From Enterovibrio norvegicus_B (GTDB lineage Bacteria > Pseudomonadota > Gammaproteobacteria > Enterobacterales > Vibrionaceae): DNA of 64,000 bases. The stretch covers positions 124,001 to 188,000 of the forward strand of contig NZ_MDAG01000007.1 of the NCBI RefSeq assembly GCF_002876705.1. Reading direction: 5' to 3'. Both the position numbers and the translations under genes were made by a program. Position 1 is the first letter of the stretch. Every line of letters begins with the position of its first letter. The notes under the pieces were generated by a model, which saw only the letters and a list, made by a program, of their open reading frames with translations, ran no database searches and was not told where the DNA came from. Below, piece after piece: positions 35,614-43,711 of this stretch.

Positions 35614-36192
35614 TTAACCGTGCGAGCGGAACAGATACGGGAACAACGCTTTCTTCTCGTCGTTCGACAGAGAACATACGCGATCGATATTGATGTCAGG
35701 AATGGCATCGGCATCGCCGCCGTAATACTTCAGTGCCTTCTCAATACTGGCTTCTCGGATCAGGTGAAACACCGGATACGGGGAGCGGTTGGTTAGGTTG
35801 CTTTCATCGTCAGGCTCTACATCCGCAAAGCAGTAATAGGGGTGGAAGCTCGCGATCTGATAAATTCCGCGCCAGCCAAATTGCTCGATGATCAAGTCTG
35901 CCACATCCAAAAACTGGTTGTAGTCATCAAAGTCCTGAAAGTAATTCGGTGTCACGAGCAAGGTGGTTTCAAGATCGGCCACGTCGCTGCTTTCCAGCAG
36001 ATTTAGTTCTGTCAGTAAGGTCTCCATGACCGCTTCATCAGTGTTTCCTTCACACACTTCGATTTTGATCTGCTTATTACGCTGTGGTTTTGCGGCGAAA
36101 GGGCAAAGATTCAAGCCGATGACGACCTTTTCGAGCCATTCTGTGGTTTGCGCTTCTACATCTTGAAGAGAAACAGTGTGTGTGGATGTCAT
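35614..36192 (-). CDS. DUF1415 family protein
   Basis: 192 residues matching the conserved DUF1415 proteins of gammaproteobacteria: EWLEKVVIGLNLCPFAA near 18-35, TLLVTPNYFQDFDDYNQFLD, YQIASFHPYYCFADVEPDDE and NRSPYPVFHLIREASIEKAL. Conserved Cys and His residues suggest a cofactor or metal but no function is known. Cytoplasmic, monocistronic, convergent with the FAH gene. Confidence 0.85.
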   Translation of the reverse strand: MTSTHTVSLQDVEAQTTEWLEKVVIGLNLCPFAAKPQRNKQIKIEVCEGNTDEAVMETLLTELNLLESSDVADLETTLLVTPNYFQDFDDYNQFLDVADLIIEQFGWRGIYQIASFHPYYCFADVEPDDESNLTNRSPYPVFHLIREASIEKALKYYGGDADAIPDINIDRVCSLSNDEKKALFPYLFRSHG

Positions 36193-36433
36193 GGGTAAAT
36201 CCTGAATTGTTGAGACGGAGTATATTAACGGCGGAACTTAGGAAACCCAACGATTACGTCGCGTTTATTCTTCGTTTATTTTCAGGTAGCGAAGAGGCTG
36301 TTTTTCATGGAAATACCCCCAATGCTTCTCCACGTAGAACCATGTTGGTTGAAAATCATTCGCATTTCTCTTGAACAACGCCATATGATCTTTTAAAGTG
36401 TATTTAAAATGCATCTTTAAAAGGAAACTCATT

Positions 36434-36688
36434 ATGACAACACAAATGATGTCAAACAATCCTCAAGATATTGATTTTAAGAGAGTGACGCAGGTTGGTG
36501 GTGTGTTGATGTTTTTGTCAGCGCTGATGATGATTGGCTCTCTGCTGGTGAGTTTTCCCTATGCAGATGCGTTCTCCATTACCCATCAAACCATTGCACA
36601 TATTATGACCATCGTATTGGCGGGGGTGTTTAAAGTAGGGTATGTCACCTATATCGTTGGCAGGTATGAGCGAAAATTGCCGTGTTAA
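36434..36688 (+). CDS. Small two-TM inner-membrane protein
   Basis: 84 residues from ATG 36434, with AAAAGGAAA upstream; an earlier in-frame ATG (36398) lacks support. Two hydrophobic helices (about 24-45, GGVLMFLSALMMIGSLLVSF; and about 58-78, IAHIMTIVLAGVFKVGYVTY). The KVGY motif and size recall small membrane proteins annotated as PpyR-like in Pseudomonas and vibrios, a weak resemblance. Function unknown. The 241 bp upstream contains no convincing gene. Confidence 0.65.
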   Translation: MTTQMMSNNPQDIDFKRVTQVGGVLMFLSALMMIGSLLVSFPYADAFSITHQTIAHIMTIVLAGVFKVGYVTYIVGRYERKLPC

Positions 36689-36772
36689 GTGAGGCGTTAG
36701 CAGGGAACTTAGCGAGGGGTCGCGCCCTTCATGAAGACAGGAGGTTCTCCATGAAAGGCGCGAAATTCGGTA

Positions 36773-37279
36773 TTACTGAACGTCAGTGGGTGCTTTCCAC
36801 GCCTTGGTTCCCCAAAGCGGCACCGTAGACAGGCTGTGTTTATGGCTGCCCTGTGTTTCTTTGGTTGAGTAAGACAAATACATCAGTGTTTGGTTTTTCG
36901 AATCGAAAATACGGCGAATCTTCATTGATTTGAACAAGATACTTTTCGATGCAGTGAACACCACTTCACCCGATTTAGAGCGGTCAACGTTCGCGATCAT
37001 TTCATCAGTAATTTCACCAGTCTGACGGCATGAAATGCCCATGTCAGAAGGGTCTGAAAAATCTAAGTCAGCTTTCACATGACTGATGTGGCATGTAACC
37101 CCAGGCACTTCAGGGTCGTTGAAAATTTGAATCTTGATGTCTTTGGTGGTGAACAAGCCCAAGCTTACGTCACCCACTTCATCGTCGGAACAAGCCGAGA
37201 CAGTCAAAGCGATAACGGTAGCCGCAAAAACAGGGCGCGCATAAGTTTTGAATGAATCAATCATTGAGCGTGGCAACAT
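36773..37279 (-). CDS. creA: CreA family protein
   Basis: 168 residues with a signal sequence; VSAC (about Cys30) looks like a lipobox. The core DEVGDVSLGLFTTKDIKIQI, DPEVPGVTCHISHVKADLDF, DPSDMGISCRQTG and SKSILFKSMKIRRIFD is characteristic of CreA. Periplasmic or membrane-anchored, conserved in proteobacteria, function unknown. An internal ATG (MIDSF, 37264) is an alternative start. Confidence 0.9.
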   Translation of the reverse strand: MLPRSMIDSFKTYARPVFAATVIALTVSACSDDEVGDVSLGLFTTKDIKIQIFNDPEVPGVTCHISHVKADLDFSDPSDMGISCRQTGEITDEMIANVDRSKSGEVVFTASKSILFKSMKIRRIFDSKNQTLMYLSYSTKETQGSHKHSLSTVPLWGTKAWKAPTDVQ

Positions 37280-37603
37280 AACCTTAAAAACCTATCGAAA
37301 TGAAGTAACAATGCACTGTAACAGTGGAAGGCCTAGGTTGTCATATCTCTTTCAATTTTCACAATGATTCGACAAAAACCGTCCATTAGACAAACCATCC
37401 ACTAGGCAAACTAAGACTGCACGGTGAAAGCGGGAGTCACCAAAAGATGGGTGAGTAAGCGAAATATTCTGGTGATATGCGTACCAAGGCGAAGTACCTC
37501 TGCATACCGCGAATTGAGGGAACAGAGAGAATAGAAGCTAAAAACGCACACCTGTGTGGTCAAGCGTGCGTTATACAAAGAGTGAAAGAGTGAGCGGATG
37601 CAC
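37280..37603. other. 324-bp intergenic region with no recognised feature
   Basis: Between two leftward genes. I see no convincing ORF, terminator or operator; the frame covering 37411-37653 overlaps the next gene and has no coding signature. Confidence 0.5.
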
Positions 37604-37933
37604 TCAGTCGAATTGCGCGTCACCTGGACGACGATCAAGTGTTTCAGGCTCAAACGTAATGATCACGTCATACGCATCACAATAGCTGGCGGTGAGACTG
37701 TACTTCTCACGTGATGCCGCAATCTTGCGCTCGGCGATACGTCGTTTGTCTGGTCCGTTTCGGGTTGAGCTAAAAATACGCTGTTGCGTAAAGAGTTCCT
37801 GAGTGAATTTTTGCTTACAAATGGATTCGTTTCGTTCCGTGACGACTTCCCCAAGCTCAGTTTTCTCTGCTGAGGCCATTCCCGGAAGAAGCGCAATGCC
37901 AAATAATATCGATTTTACAAGGAGGTAGCGCAT
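37604..37933 (-). CDS. Hypothetical periplasmic protein
   Basis: 109 residues with a clear signal peptide (MRYLLVKSILFGIALLPGMA, cleavage after SA). The mature part is charged, with two cysteines (SICKQ and SYCDAY) that could form a disulfide. AAGGAGG lies upstream of ATG 37933 on the minus strand. I do not recognise a family. Confidence 0.65.
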   Translation of the reverse strand: MRYLLVKSILFGIALLPGMASAEKTELGEVVTERNESICKQKFTQELFTQQRIFSSTRNGPDKRRIAERKIAASREKYSLTASYCDAYDVIITFEPETLDRRPGDAQFD

Positions 37934-38137
37934 AATCTTGACCTAGCGTAGTGACCGTATGTTTAAAGATAGTCTACGGTTTGCTGCCTCTCAACTGAGA
38001 CTGTGCTCTCATCGTCGAACCCGTTCAATTTTTGAGAAGGTCACGAAACTGCTCACAAAGTCAGCGTTGGTTAACATTCCTGCGAAAAGAGGGGTGATGA
38101 CAGAAAAAGTAGGCGTTATCTTCATGTCTTTCAGGGA

Positions 38138-38611
38138 ATGACAACGACACAACTTATGCAAAAACAGGTTAATAGTTCGTATTTACAGCTTTTCATGCGC
38201 GAGTCGAGCACGGCAGCCTTGCTCGATATTGAACAACTTCCTGACATGTCTGATGTCGACGCCATTGCGTTGTTTGACTGGATGTCTGGAAAGCGCCCTT
38301 TCACTCATCAAGAAGTTAGCGGACAACGTTGGATAAAATCCTGCAGTGCAGGGTACGTCACCGAATTGTTCCTACACCACGATGGCACCCTCGAAGAATT
38401 CACGCTCTTTAATCGTTTACCGACCAAAGGGTCGTGGAAGCTTGAACAAGGTGTGCTTGATCTCGACATCACCAAAGGCGATAACACGTATCGAAGCCGA
38501 GTGATTGCCAACAAATCTGTGAACATTCACTCCGCGATTGAGTATAAAAATGGCGAGCTGCATGCCTATCTCAAAATCGCTCACGTTGTTCCGGTAGCAA
38601 AAAGCGCATAG
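38138..38611 (+). CDS. Hypothetical cytoplasmic protein
   Basis: 157 residues, no signal peptide or TM. The centre GQRWIKSCSAGYVTELFLHH and the following beta-rich region (DGTLEEFTLFNRLPTKGSWK, LEQGVLDLDIT) look like a small beta-barrel/lipocalin-like fold. The start is uncertain: AGGGA is only one or two bases from ATG 38138, and ATG 38156 is possible. A strong terminator follows. Family not recognised. Confidence 0.65.
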   Translation: MTTTQLMQKQVNSSYLQLFMRESSTAALLDIEQLPDMSDVDAIALFDWMSGKRPFTHQEVSGQRWIKSCSAGYVTELFLHHDGTLEEFTLFNRLPTKGSWKLEQGVLDLDITKGDNTYRSRVIANKSVNIHSAIEYKNGELHAYLKIAHVVPVAKSA

Positions 38612-38632
38612 CAGAACAGCCCGTACCAATCT

Positions 38633-38658
38633 AAAAGCCCGCCTGTGCGGGCTTTTTT
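38633..38658 (+). terminator. Terminator after the hypothetical gene at 38138
   Basis: Stem AAAAGCCCGC / GCGGGCTTTT with CTGT loop and T run. Confidence 0.9.
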
Positions 38659-38876
38659 GTTTTTGAAACGAGAGAACCCCATGCCAAGTAACTTGAACCC
38701 TGCATCTTCAGGTTACTTGAGTATATCTAACAACGCGTTTTCTCTTACTCATCAAAAGTGAATGTGATGTTGAGCTATAAATGTAAGTAAGCAATGAAGA
38801 AAAGGGTCGAATGTCGGGTCATTGTGCTTGCCGCTTCGAAAAAGTGGTTTGAAGAGACGTTGAGAGGATCAAGGAC

Positions 38877-39395
38877 ATGCGATTACCAATACCCACATGG
38901 GCTATTGTGGCAACAGGTTTAGTGCTCAATGTGGCCGCAGCACTGATGACAAACTTTGTGATTGATGATTTAGGCGAGAAAGCCACCGCCGTGGCTGAAC
39001 GCCAAACCAACAACAATCAACTCATTCAGCTCAGTTGGCAACAAGCAGACGCCTTAGAGCGACGTAGAGAAGCGATCTTGGTCGTCCTCGCGTTAACCCC
39101 TGCAGAGATCCCTGTGTCCGAGTCAGTGGCTGTCACGTTGCTAGATGCCTTCACCGACATGAATGACACCCCGCTCACCCGCGTCAACATGCCATCAATC
39201 ATGACAAGAATTAATGACCAGCAGGATCTACTAAGAAACAAGATAGACACGCTATATTTGGATAACCTCCAAATGGCGGAAAACCAGTACGAATTCAATC
39301 GCAAGATCTCAGCGTATCGAAATCTCGCATTATTCCTCCAAGTCTTTGGCCTTGCACTCATCATGGCAAGAGACCTCAATAGAAAACAGGATTGA
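38877..39395 (+). CDS. Hypothetical two-TM protein with periplasmic helical domain
   Basis: 172 residues. N-terminal TM (about 7-29), then a helical extracytoplasmic stretch (about 30-145, NNNQLIQLSWQQADALERRR) and a C-terminal TM (about 147-166, AYRNLALFLQVFGLALIMA) ending in a short charged tail. The layout resembles a sensor/chemoreceptor periplasmic helical bundle without any output domain. GAGGATCAAGGA lies upstream of ATG 38877. Function unknown. Confidence 0.65.
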   Translation: MRLPIPTWAIVATGLVLNVAAALMTNFVIDDLGEKATAVAERQTNNNQLIQLSWQQADALERRREAILVVLALTPAEIPVSESVAVTLLDAFTDMNDTPLTRVNMPSIMTRINDQQDLLRNKIDTLYLDNLQMAENQYEFNRKISAYRNLALFLQVFGLALIMARDLNRKQD

Positions 39396-39591
39396 ACAAT
39401 CGGTAATCAGTGTCTTTAATCGTGATAATTCAAATAGTTTATGGAGCTGGTTTTCATAAATAAATAAGAATAAATAACTGGATATTTTTAAAAATATAGC
39501 GCCTAACTCCACCCATGTTTTGTTCTAATAGTGATCGATTTTGTGGCCCCTTTGCCACTGTTTTGATTGCGATTTTTAGGGTGAGAGAGAA

Positions 39592-40062
39592 ATGAAAGGC
39601 GCTTCCCGCGTTCGTAGTGTCGTGGCTGACATGTTTGCCATGGTAGTGTTTTGTTTTGTGACTGGCATGATGATCGAGATTTTCGTGTCAGGTATGACGT
39701 TTGAACAGTCGTTAGCATCGCGTCTGCTGTCTATTCCCGTCAACATTCTGATTGCGTGGCCTTATGGCGTTTTTCGTGACAGCGTGATCAAATTTGCACA
39801 GCGTCATTTCACCTCTCGCTTAACGAAGCGCGTGGCTGATTTCTTCGCCTACGTAACCTTTCAATCGCCTGTTTACGCGGCGATCTTGCTGACCGTTGGC
39901 GCAGATCCAAGTCAGATTCTGACTGCTGTTGCCAGTAACGCTTTGCTGTCGGGTGTGCTTGGTATGTTCTACGGAGTATTCCTTGAGCGCTGTCGCCGCT
40001 TGTTCCGCGTGCCTGCGCCAATGCAGGTTGATGCATCCATGAATGCACAAATGAACGCATGA
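39592..40062 (+). CDS. alaE: AlaE, L-alanine exporter
   Basis: 156-residue inner-membrane protein with four TM helices. Matches E. coli AlaE: N-terminal RSVVADMFAMVVFCFVTGMM, MIEIFVSGMTFEQSLASRLL, SIPVNILIAWPYGVFRD and the C-terminal GVLGMFYGVFLERCRRLF. Exports excess L-alanine. GAGAGAGAA precedes the ATG; a strong terminator follows. Confidence 0.93.
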   Translation: MKGASRVRSVVADMFAMVVFCFVTGMMIEIFVSGMTFEQSLASRLLSIPVNILIAWPYGVFRDSVIKFAQRHFTSRLTKRVADFFAYVTFQSPVYAAILLTVGADPSQILTAVASNALLSGVLGMFYGVFLERCRRLFRVPAPMQVDASMNAQMNA

Positions 40063-40098
40063 TGTGAAGGGCGTAGACCCAAAACAACACCAAACGAG

Positions 40099-40127
40099 AA
40101 GGGTGCCCAATGGGTGCCCTTTTTTGT
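40099..40127 (+). terminator. Terminator after alaE
   Basis: Stem AAGGGTGCCC / GGGTGCCCTT with short loop and T run. Confidence 0.9.
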
Positions 40128-40270
40128 TTGGATTGTTACAAGGCGCAATAAAAGGCGATTTTTGCCGATGAAAATACCTGCCAAAAACATCCTTACGCTG
40201 CTTGAGCATGTCAGTCATGTGCCGCTTATAACGTGTTAAATCTGAGAAGAGCTTTGCGTTTGATGAGATC

Positions 40271-40294
40271 AAAAAAGGCCCCGTTGCCGGGGCC
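40271..40294 (-). terminator. Terminator of the YadA-anchor gene
   Basis: Stem GGCCCCG / CGGGGCC with TTGC loop; the A tract at 40271-40276 is a T run on the minus strand. Confidence 0.85.
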
Positions 40295-40313
40295 GATAGG
40301 TCGCTGATTTAAC

Positions 40314-41000
40314 CTAAAACTTGTATTGAATACCTACACCGCCAGCCACTTCTGAGCTTGATACTCGGCCTGATGTTTCGTAGTGGAATGTACCTGAAAC
40401 ACTGATCTTTTCATTGAACCCATAGGCACCACCAATCGCTAGTGCTTCTTTGTTGCCCGAGAAGCCCATACCTGCGCCAATCGCAAATTCTCCCTCGGTG
40501 ACAAATGGACGCGCATTGGTTACCGCATGCATACCCGCTCGAACACCATCCATATGCTCTTCCATCTCAGCAAAGCGTTGGTTCATTTGTTGCTGCAGAT
40601 CTGCAATAAGATCTCTTTCTGATGGCGCTGTGACACCGTATGACGGATCTGCAGGTTCATCGCGGTTTGGTGTGTCCGCTTCTGGTGTATAGCCAAAATC
40701 AGGATCTGTTGGCTCTTGACGATCAGGGGTTGTATCAGGGGTTGGGCGATCTGGTGACGTGTCTGGTGTTGGACGGTCAACGGTTGGACCACCGCGGTTC
40801 GGCGTGTCAGCTTCTGGTGTGTAACCGAAGTCTGGGTCCGTTGGCTCTGGGCGATCAGGGGTCATATCACCAGATGTATAACGCGTTAATGTTTCAGTGC
40901 CGATGTTGTTGGCAGTTGATGCATTAACGTGCATTGAATTTGCCATGACACCCGTTGAAAAAAGCGTGGTGAGTGATAGTGCGATAATTGTCTTTTTCAT
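40314..41000 (-). CDS. Miniature YadA-anchored surface protein (trimeric autotransporter-like)
   Basis: 228 residues. Signal peptide (1-20, cleavage after VMA). A Pro/Asp/Thr-rich disordered region (about 45-125) contains an almost exact repeat of EPTDPDFGYTPEADTPNR at about 52-69 and 96-113, separated by PTPDTSPDRPTPDTTPDR-type units. A short coiled coil follows (about 130-160, SERDLIADLQQQMNQRFAEM) and a C-terminal YadA anchor barrel (about 165-228, EFAIGAGMGFSGNKEALAIG, ending in GVGIQYKF with the terminal Phe). No head domain is present, so it is far smaller than an adhesin. Probably an outer-membrane trimer with short extended arms; function unknown. Confidence 0.8.
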   Translation of the reverse strand: MKKTIIALSLTTLFSTGVMANSMHVNASTANNIGTETLTRYTSGDMTPDRPEPTDPDFGYTPEADTPNRGGPTVDRPTPDTSPDRPTPDTTPDRQEPTDPDFGYTPEADTPNRDEPADPSYGVTAPSERDLIADLQQQMNQRFAEMEEHMDGVRAGMHAVTNARPFVTEGEFAIGAGMGFSGNKEALAIGGAYGFNEKISVSGTFHYETSGRVSSSEVAGGVGIQYKF

Positions 41001-41338
41001 AAAAATAAGCTCTCTAGTAAATTAAAATCAGCGAGAGCATCCATGCTTGAGTGCGTAACTCGTTGTGATTCCTTATCCTTGCCGACAAGTCTACGGAGAG
41101 ATGAAAAGGTGATCTAAATAGCTGTTCTTATGCTGGTGATAACACTGGCTTATCACGCAAGTGTGATAGTGATTGTTTCTCTACATAAGGTAGGGAGGGT
41201 TGGAGACACGTAACATTTCGATATTGGAAAGATGGCCAGCAATCAATGCCTGAACAAGACTCGGGGGAATTTAGGGAGGAATTATTGATGGCAACATGAG
41301 TATGTTGGGCACCTTCGTAATACCGAGTAAATGTGCAA
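41001..41338. other. 338-bp intergenic region
   Basis: Holds the promoter side of the YadA-anchor gene and the 3' side of the LysR gene. No gene, terminator or clear operator seen. Confidence 0.5.
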
Positions 41339-42256
41339 CTAATGCTTGTCGTGAGAGATGGCCATAAACCAAGAAATTACTTTCTCGACGCGTTTTGGTT
41401 CGCTGCCTGGATTCAGTTTTACAATGTAAATGTCGTTGAACAATGGCTTCGAGTCATGAGCGTTAACATGCCACTCGTTCATTTGGCCACTGTCGATGTA
41501 TTGCTGGATGCAGTGCCGAGGGAAAATGGAGATGCCTAGGCCACCCAGAACCATCAAGATAGCGCCTTCAATGCTGTTGATACGACCGGCGAAATGGACG
41601 GAAAGGTCATTGATTGAATCGAGTTGGGGGAAGAAATGCTGACGCCAATAATTGAAATACACCCCCATGCCTGGGTATTCGATGTAATTGTAATTGAGTA
41701 TGTTTTCTGAATCTAAGTCAGACACATTGATGACCGGCGCTCCCACCATGACATATTCTTCCTGACAGAATTCGTAGTATTTCAGGCGTGGGTGATCCAC
41801 TTTCTCGGTGACGAAGCCAAAATCGACCTGCCCGGATAACACCTTCTCAAATACCTGTTTGTTGTGCGTGAGCGTGAGATCTATTTCGAGCTCGGGGTAG
41901 TTGAGGCGACGTTCTAATAGCATGGGAAAGTGCGGAGACAGCAAACAAGAAGGGGGCATGGCGTAGGAGACGGTGCCTTCGATCTGGTGATAGTCGTTCT
42001 TCACTTCCAAAGAAAAATCGCTGTTTAAATCTTCGAGGTTTTTGATGTGTTGCAGCAGCTTCTTGCCCGCATCTGTGATGATGGGGCACTTGGGTGTGCG
42101 GACAAACAACTCATAGCCCACCTGCTCTTCCAAGCTTTTGATGTGTTTGCTGATATTGGCTTGTGTCATGGCGGCAATGTCAGCGGCATCGTTAAAACTG
42201 CGTGATTCAGCCACTGCTTTAAACGCTCTAAACAGCTTCGGGTCCAAATGCATCAT
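41339..42256 (-). CDS. LysR-family transcriptional regulator
   Basis: 305 residues. N-terminal winged helix-turn-helix (about 1-65, DPKLFRAFKAVAESRSFNDA, then ADIAAMTQANISKHIKSLEE) and a periplasmic-binding-protein-like effector domain (about 92-295). Its start lies 36 bp downstream of the orf at 42293-42616 on the same strand and it may be co-transcribed with it. It could regulate the divergent operon at 42781. Unusually, a perfect parS2 site is embedded in its coding sequence near the C-terminus (41418-41430, encoding part of IYIVKL). Confidence 0.92.
   Translation of the reverse strand: MMHLDPKLFRAFKAVAESRSFNDAADIAAMTQANISKHIKSLEEQVGYELFVRTPKCPIITDAGKKLLQHIKNLEDLNSDFSLEVKNDYHQIEGTVSYAMPPSCLLSPHFPMLLERRLNYPELEIDLTLTHNKQVFEKVLSGQVDFGFVTEKVDHPRLKYYEFCQEEYVMVGAPVINVSDLDSENILNYNYIEYPGMGVYFNYWRQHFFPQLDSINDLSVHFAGRINSIEGAILMVLGGLGISIFPRHCIQQYIDSGQMNEWHVNAHDSKPLFNDIYIVKLNPGSEPKRVEKVISWFMAISHDKH
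41418..41430. promoter_or_regulatory. parS2 site inside the lysR coding sequence
   Basis: TTTACAATGTAAA, perfect ParB2 consensus, within codons for IVK of the LysR gene. About 38 kb from the origin-proximal site. Confidence 0.88.
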
Positions 42257-42292
42257 GGTAATACCGCCTTTTCTTTAGTTTAAGAACGTTAC

Positions 42293-42616
42293 CTAACTTA
42301 CCTTTTGGATTTGCAATGGGTTCAATGAATTGATCTCTAAGGCAAAGCTGTTATTTAACATGTCATCAAGCTCTTGATTTTCATCACGAATGGTTTGGGT
42401 AATATCTACTTTTCGATCGCCAATATCACTTAGAATTCGAATACCGTTAATAAAGCCATTTTTTAGGTTGCCATATTCTATTTGAACCGAAGTGAATGAC
42501 TTAACCGTAAATGTTTTTGTTTCTGATACTTGTGGTCTTTCTTCACTATCACTTCCCAAAAGAAAAGTGACAATAATGCACCACTCTGTGTTGTTTATAA
42601 TCGTTTTTTTGAACAT
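42293..42616 (-). CDS. Small beta-rich hypothetical protein
   Basis: 107 residues from ATG 42616 (MFKKTIINNTEWCIIVTF), which has AGGGGG four bases upstream; the longer TTG frame contains that Shine-Dalgarno and is discarded. Alternating hydrophobic pattern (WCIIVTFLLGSDSEERPQVS, TFTVKSFTSVQIEYGNLKNG) suggests a beta-sandwich. No signal peptide. AT-rich codon use compared with neighbours. It is divergent from the operon at 42781 with a 164-bp gap. Unrecognised; possibly part of the surrounding cluster. Confidence 0.65.
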   Translation of the reverse strand: MFKKTIINNTEWCIIVTFLLGSDSEERPQVSETKTFTVKSFTSVQIEYGNLKNGFINGIRILSDIGDRKVDITQTIRDENQELDDMLNNSFALEINSLNPLQIQKVS

Positions 42617-42780
42617 TGTACCCCCTATCAATTCGTTTTAGCAGGGAGGTTAATGTTCATCCTATTAATCTTAAATTGAAAATCTAATTTGTTATAAGGG
42701 CTATAACAAAGTCGACTTGTTACTTTTACTTATGCTCACCATACTCAAGCATACACTGTTATGTCGGGTTGATGATCACC

Positions 42781-43548
42781 ATGAGCAATAAAATAACGCC
42801 AGATGGAATTCGCGTATGGCAAGGTTATCGCAATGAGTTGTACCGTAACGATATTAATGGTTTTTTGGAAAAGCTTGGAAATATATTTATTCCCGTCACG
42901 GTACAATTGATGACCCCAATGGGATTACATATGTACTATCCGTCCATTGTTCCGCATTCTGTGTCACCCCGCTCCCGTGTCTTGCCTGATGAAGTGGCCT
43001 TGGTCGGCTATCCTTCCCAAGATGTTTATACAGCAGCCAGCAGAGGTTCCGTTGCGGGGCGATCTTACGGTGCGCTTCATAGTACCGTCTTCAATTTTTC
43101 CGCGTCAGATATTCCTGCAAGCACGTCTGAATTTCCTGTTCGTTATCAAGGCAGTGCCTCTTTTGATTGGAATGTTCCATTGTATTTTTCTGGGCAAGCG
43201 ATTGATTGGAAGGGTTTAAATGTAGGGGTGATGATGTGGGAGTGGGCAGAAGGAGAGAGCCATCTCAGTGCGACAGCGTTACTTGGCTTGTGTGCCGACA
43301 CAATAAAAAATGACGCGAACACCGTTGAAATTATCACCGTGCTTCAGCATCAATATGGGGTGCTCTGGTTTGCCGCGAGCGCGTCTGAATTCCCACAAGA
43401 GATTGTTCACCTGTTGACGCGAACGCAAAGCACATTGGTGTTGAAAACGTTTCATCACCTCACTCACGTTGCCCCACTTTTTTGCGAAAAAGATCTGGGA
43501 ATAAACGTCACTTCTGGTCAAGCGCTTGATGTTCGCTTATCGCAATAA
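42781..43548 (+). CDS. Hypothetical protein, first gene of the three-gene unknown operon
   Basis: 255 residues from ATG 42781 (MSNKITPDGIRVWQGYRNEL); ATG 42772 and TTG 42769 are in-frame alternatives and no start has a strong Shine-Dalgarno. No signal peptide or TM. The first 60 residues look helical; the rest is beta-rich with aromatic residues (YQGSASFDWNVPLYFSGQAI, GVMMWEWAEGESHLSATALL). I do not recognise a family. It is followed after 163 bp by the repeat protein and then the phosphorylase-fold protein. Confidence 0.65.
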   Translation: MSNKITPDGIRVWQGYRNELYRNDINGFLEKLGNIFIPVTVQLMTPMGLHMYYPSIVPHSVSPRSRVLPDEVALVGYPSQDVYTAASRGSVAGRSYGALHSTVFNFSASDIPASTSEFPVRYQGSASFDWNVPLYFSGQAIDWKGLNVGVMMWEWAEGESHLSATALLGLCADTIKNDANTVEIITVLQHQYGVLWFAASASEFPQEIVHLLTRTQSTLVLKTFHHLTHVAPLFCEKDLGINVTSGQALDVRLSQ

Positions 43549-43711
43549 TTATTTTTCAACATGTAATAAAAATACGATCGTTTTATTTTTATTGAATGCC
43601 GTTTTTAATGTTGTTGCATATTAATTCTGGCTTTGATAATGAGAGATTGTAAAAGGTAAATACGAAACCCTTTCTAAATTTCTTTAATACTATGATGAAT
43701 AGGAGTTAATG

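Noticed and set aside
35888..35896. Isolated ATGATCAAG inside the DUF1415 gene
   Set aside because: Single copy without the GGAA extension or neighbours; likely chance.
36265..36459. 64-codon frame on the minus strand between DUF1415 and the small membrane protein
   Set aside because: No start signal and overlaps the start of the supported gene on the plus strand.
40640..40927. Antisense frame over the repeat region of the YadA-anchor gene
   Set aside because: Repetitive linker DNA keeps this antisense frame open; no independent evidence of coding.
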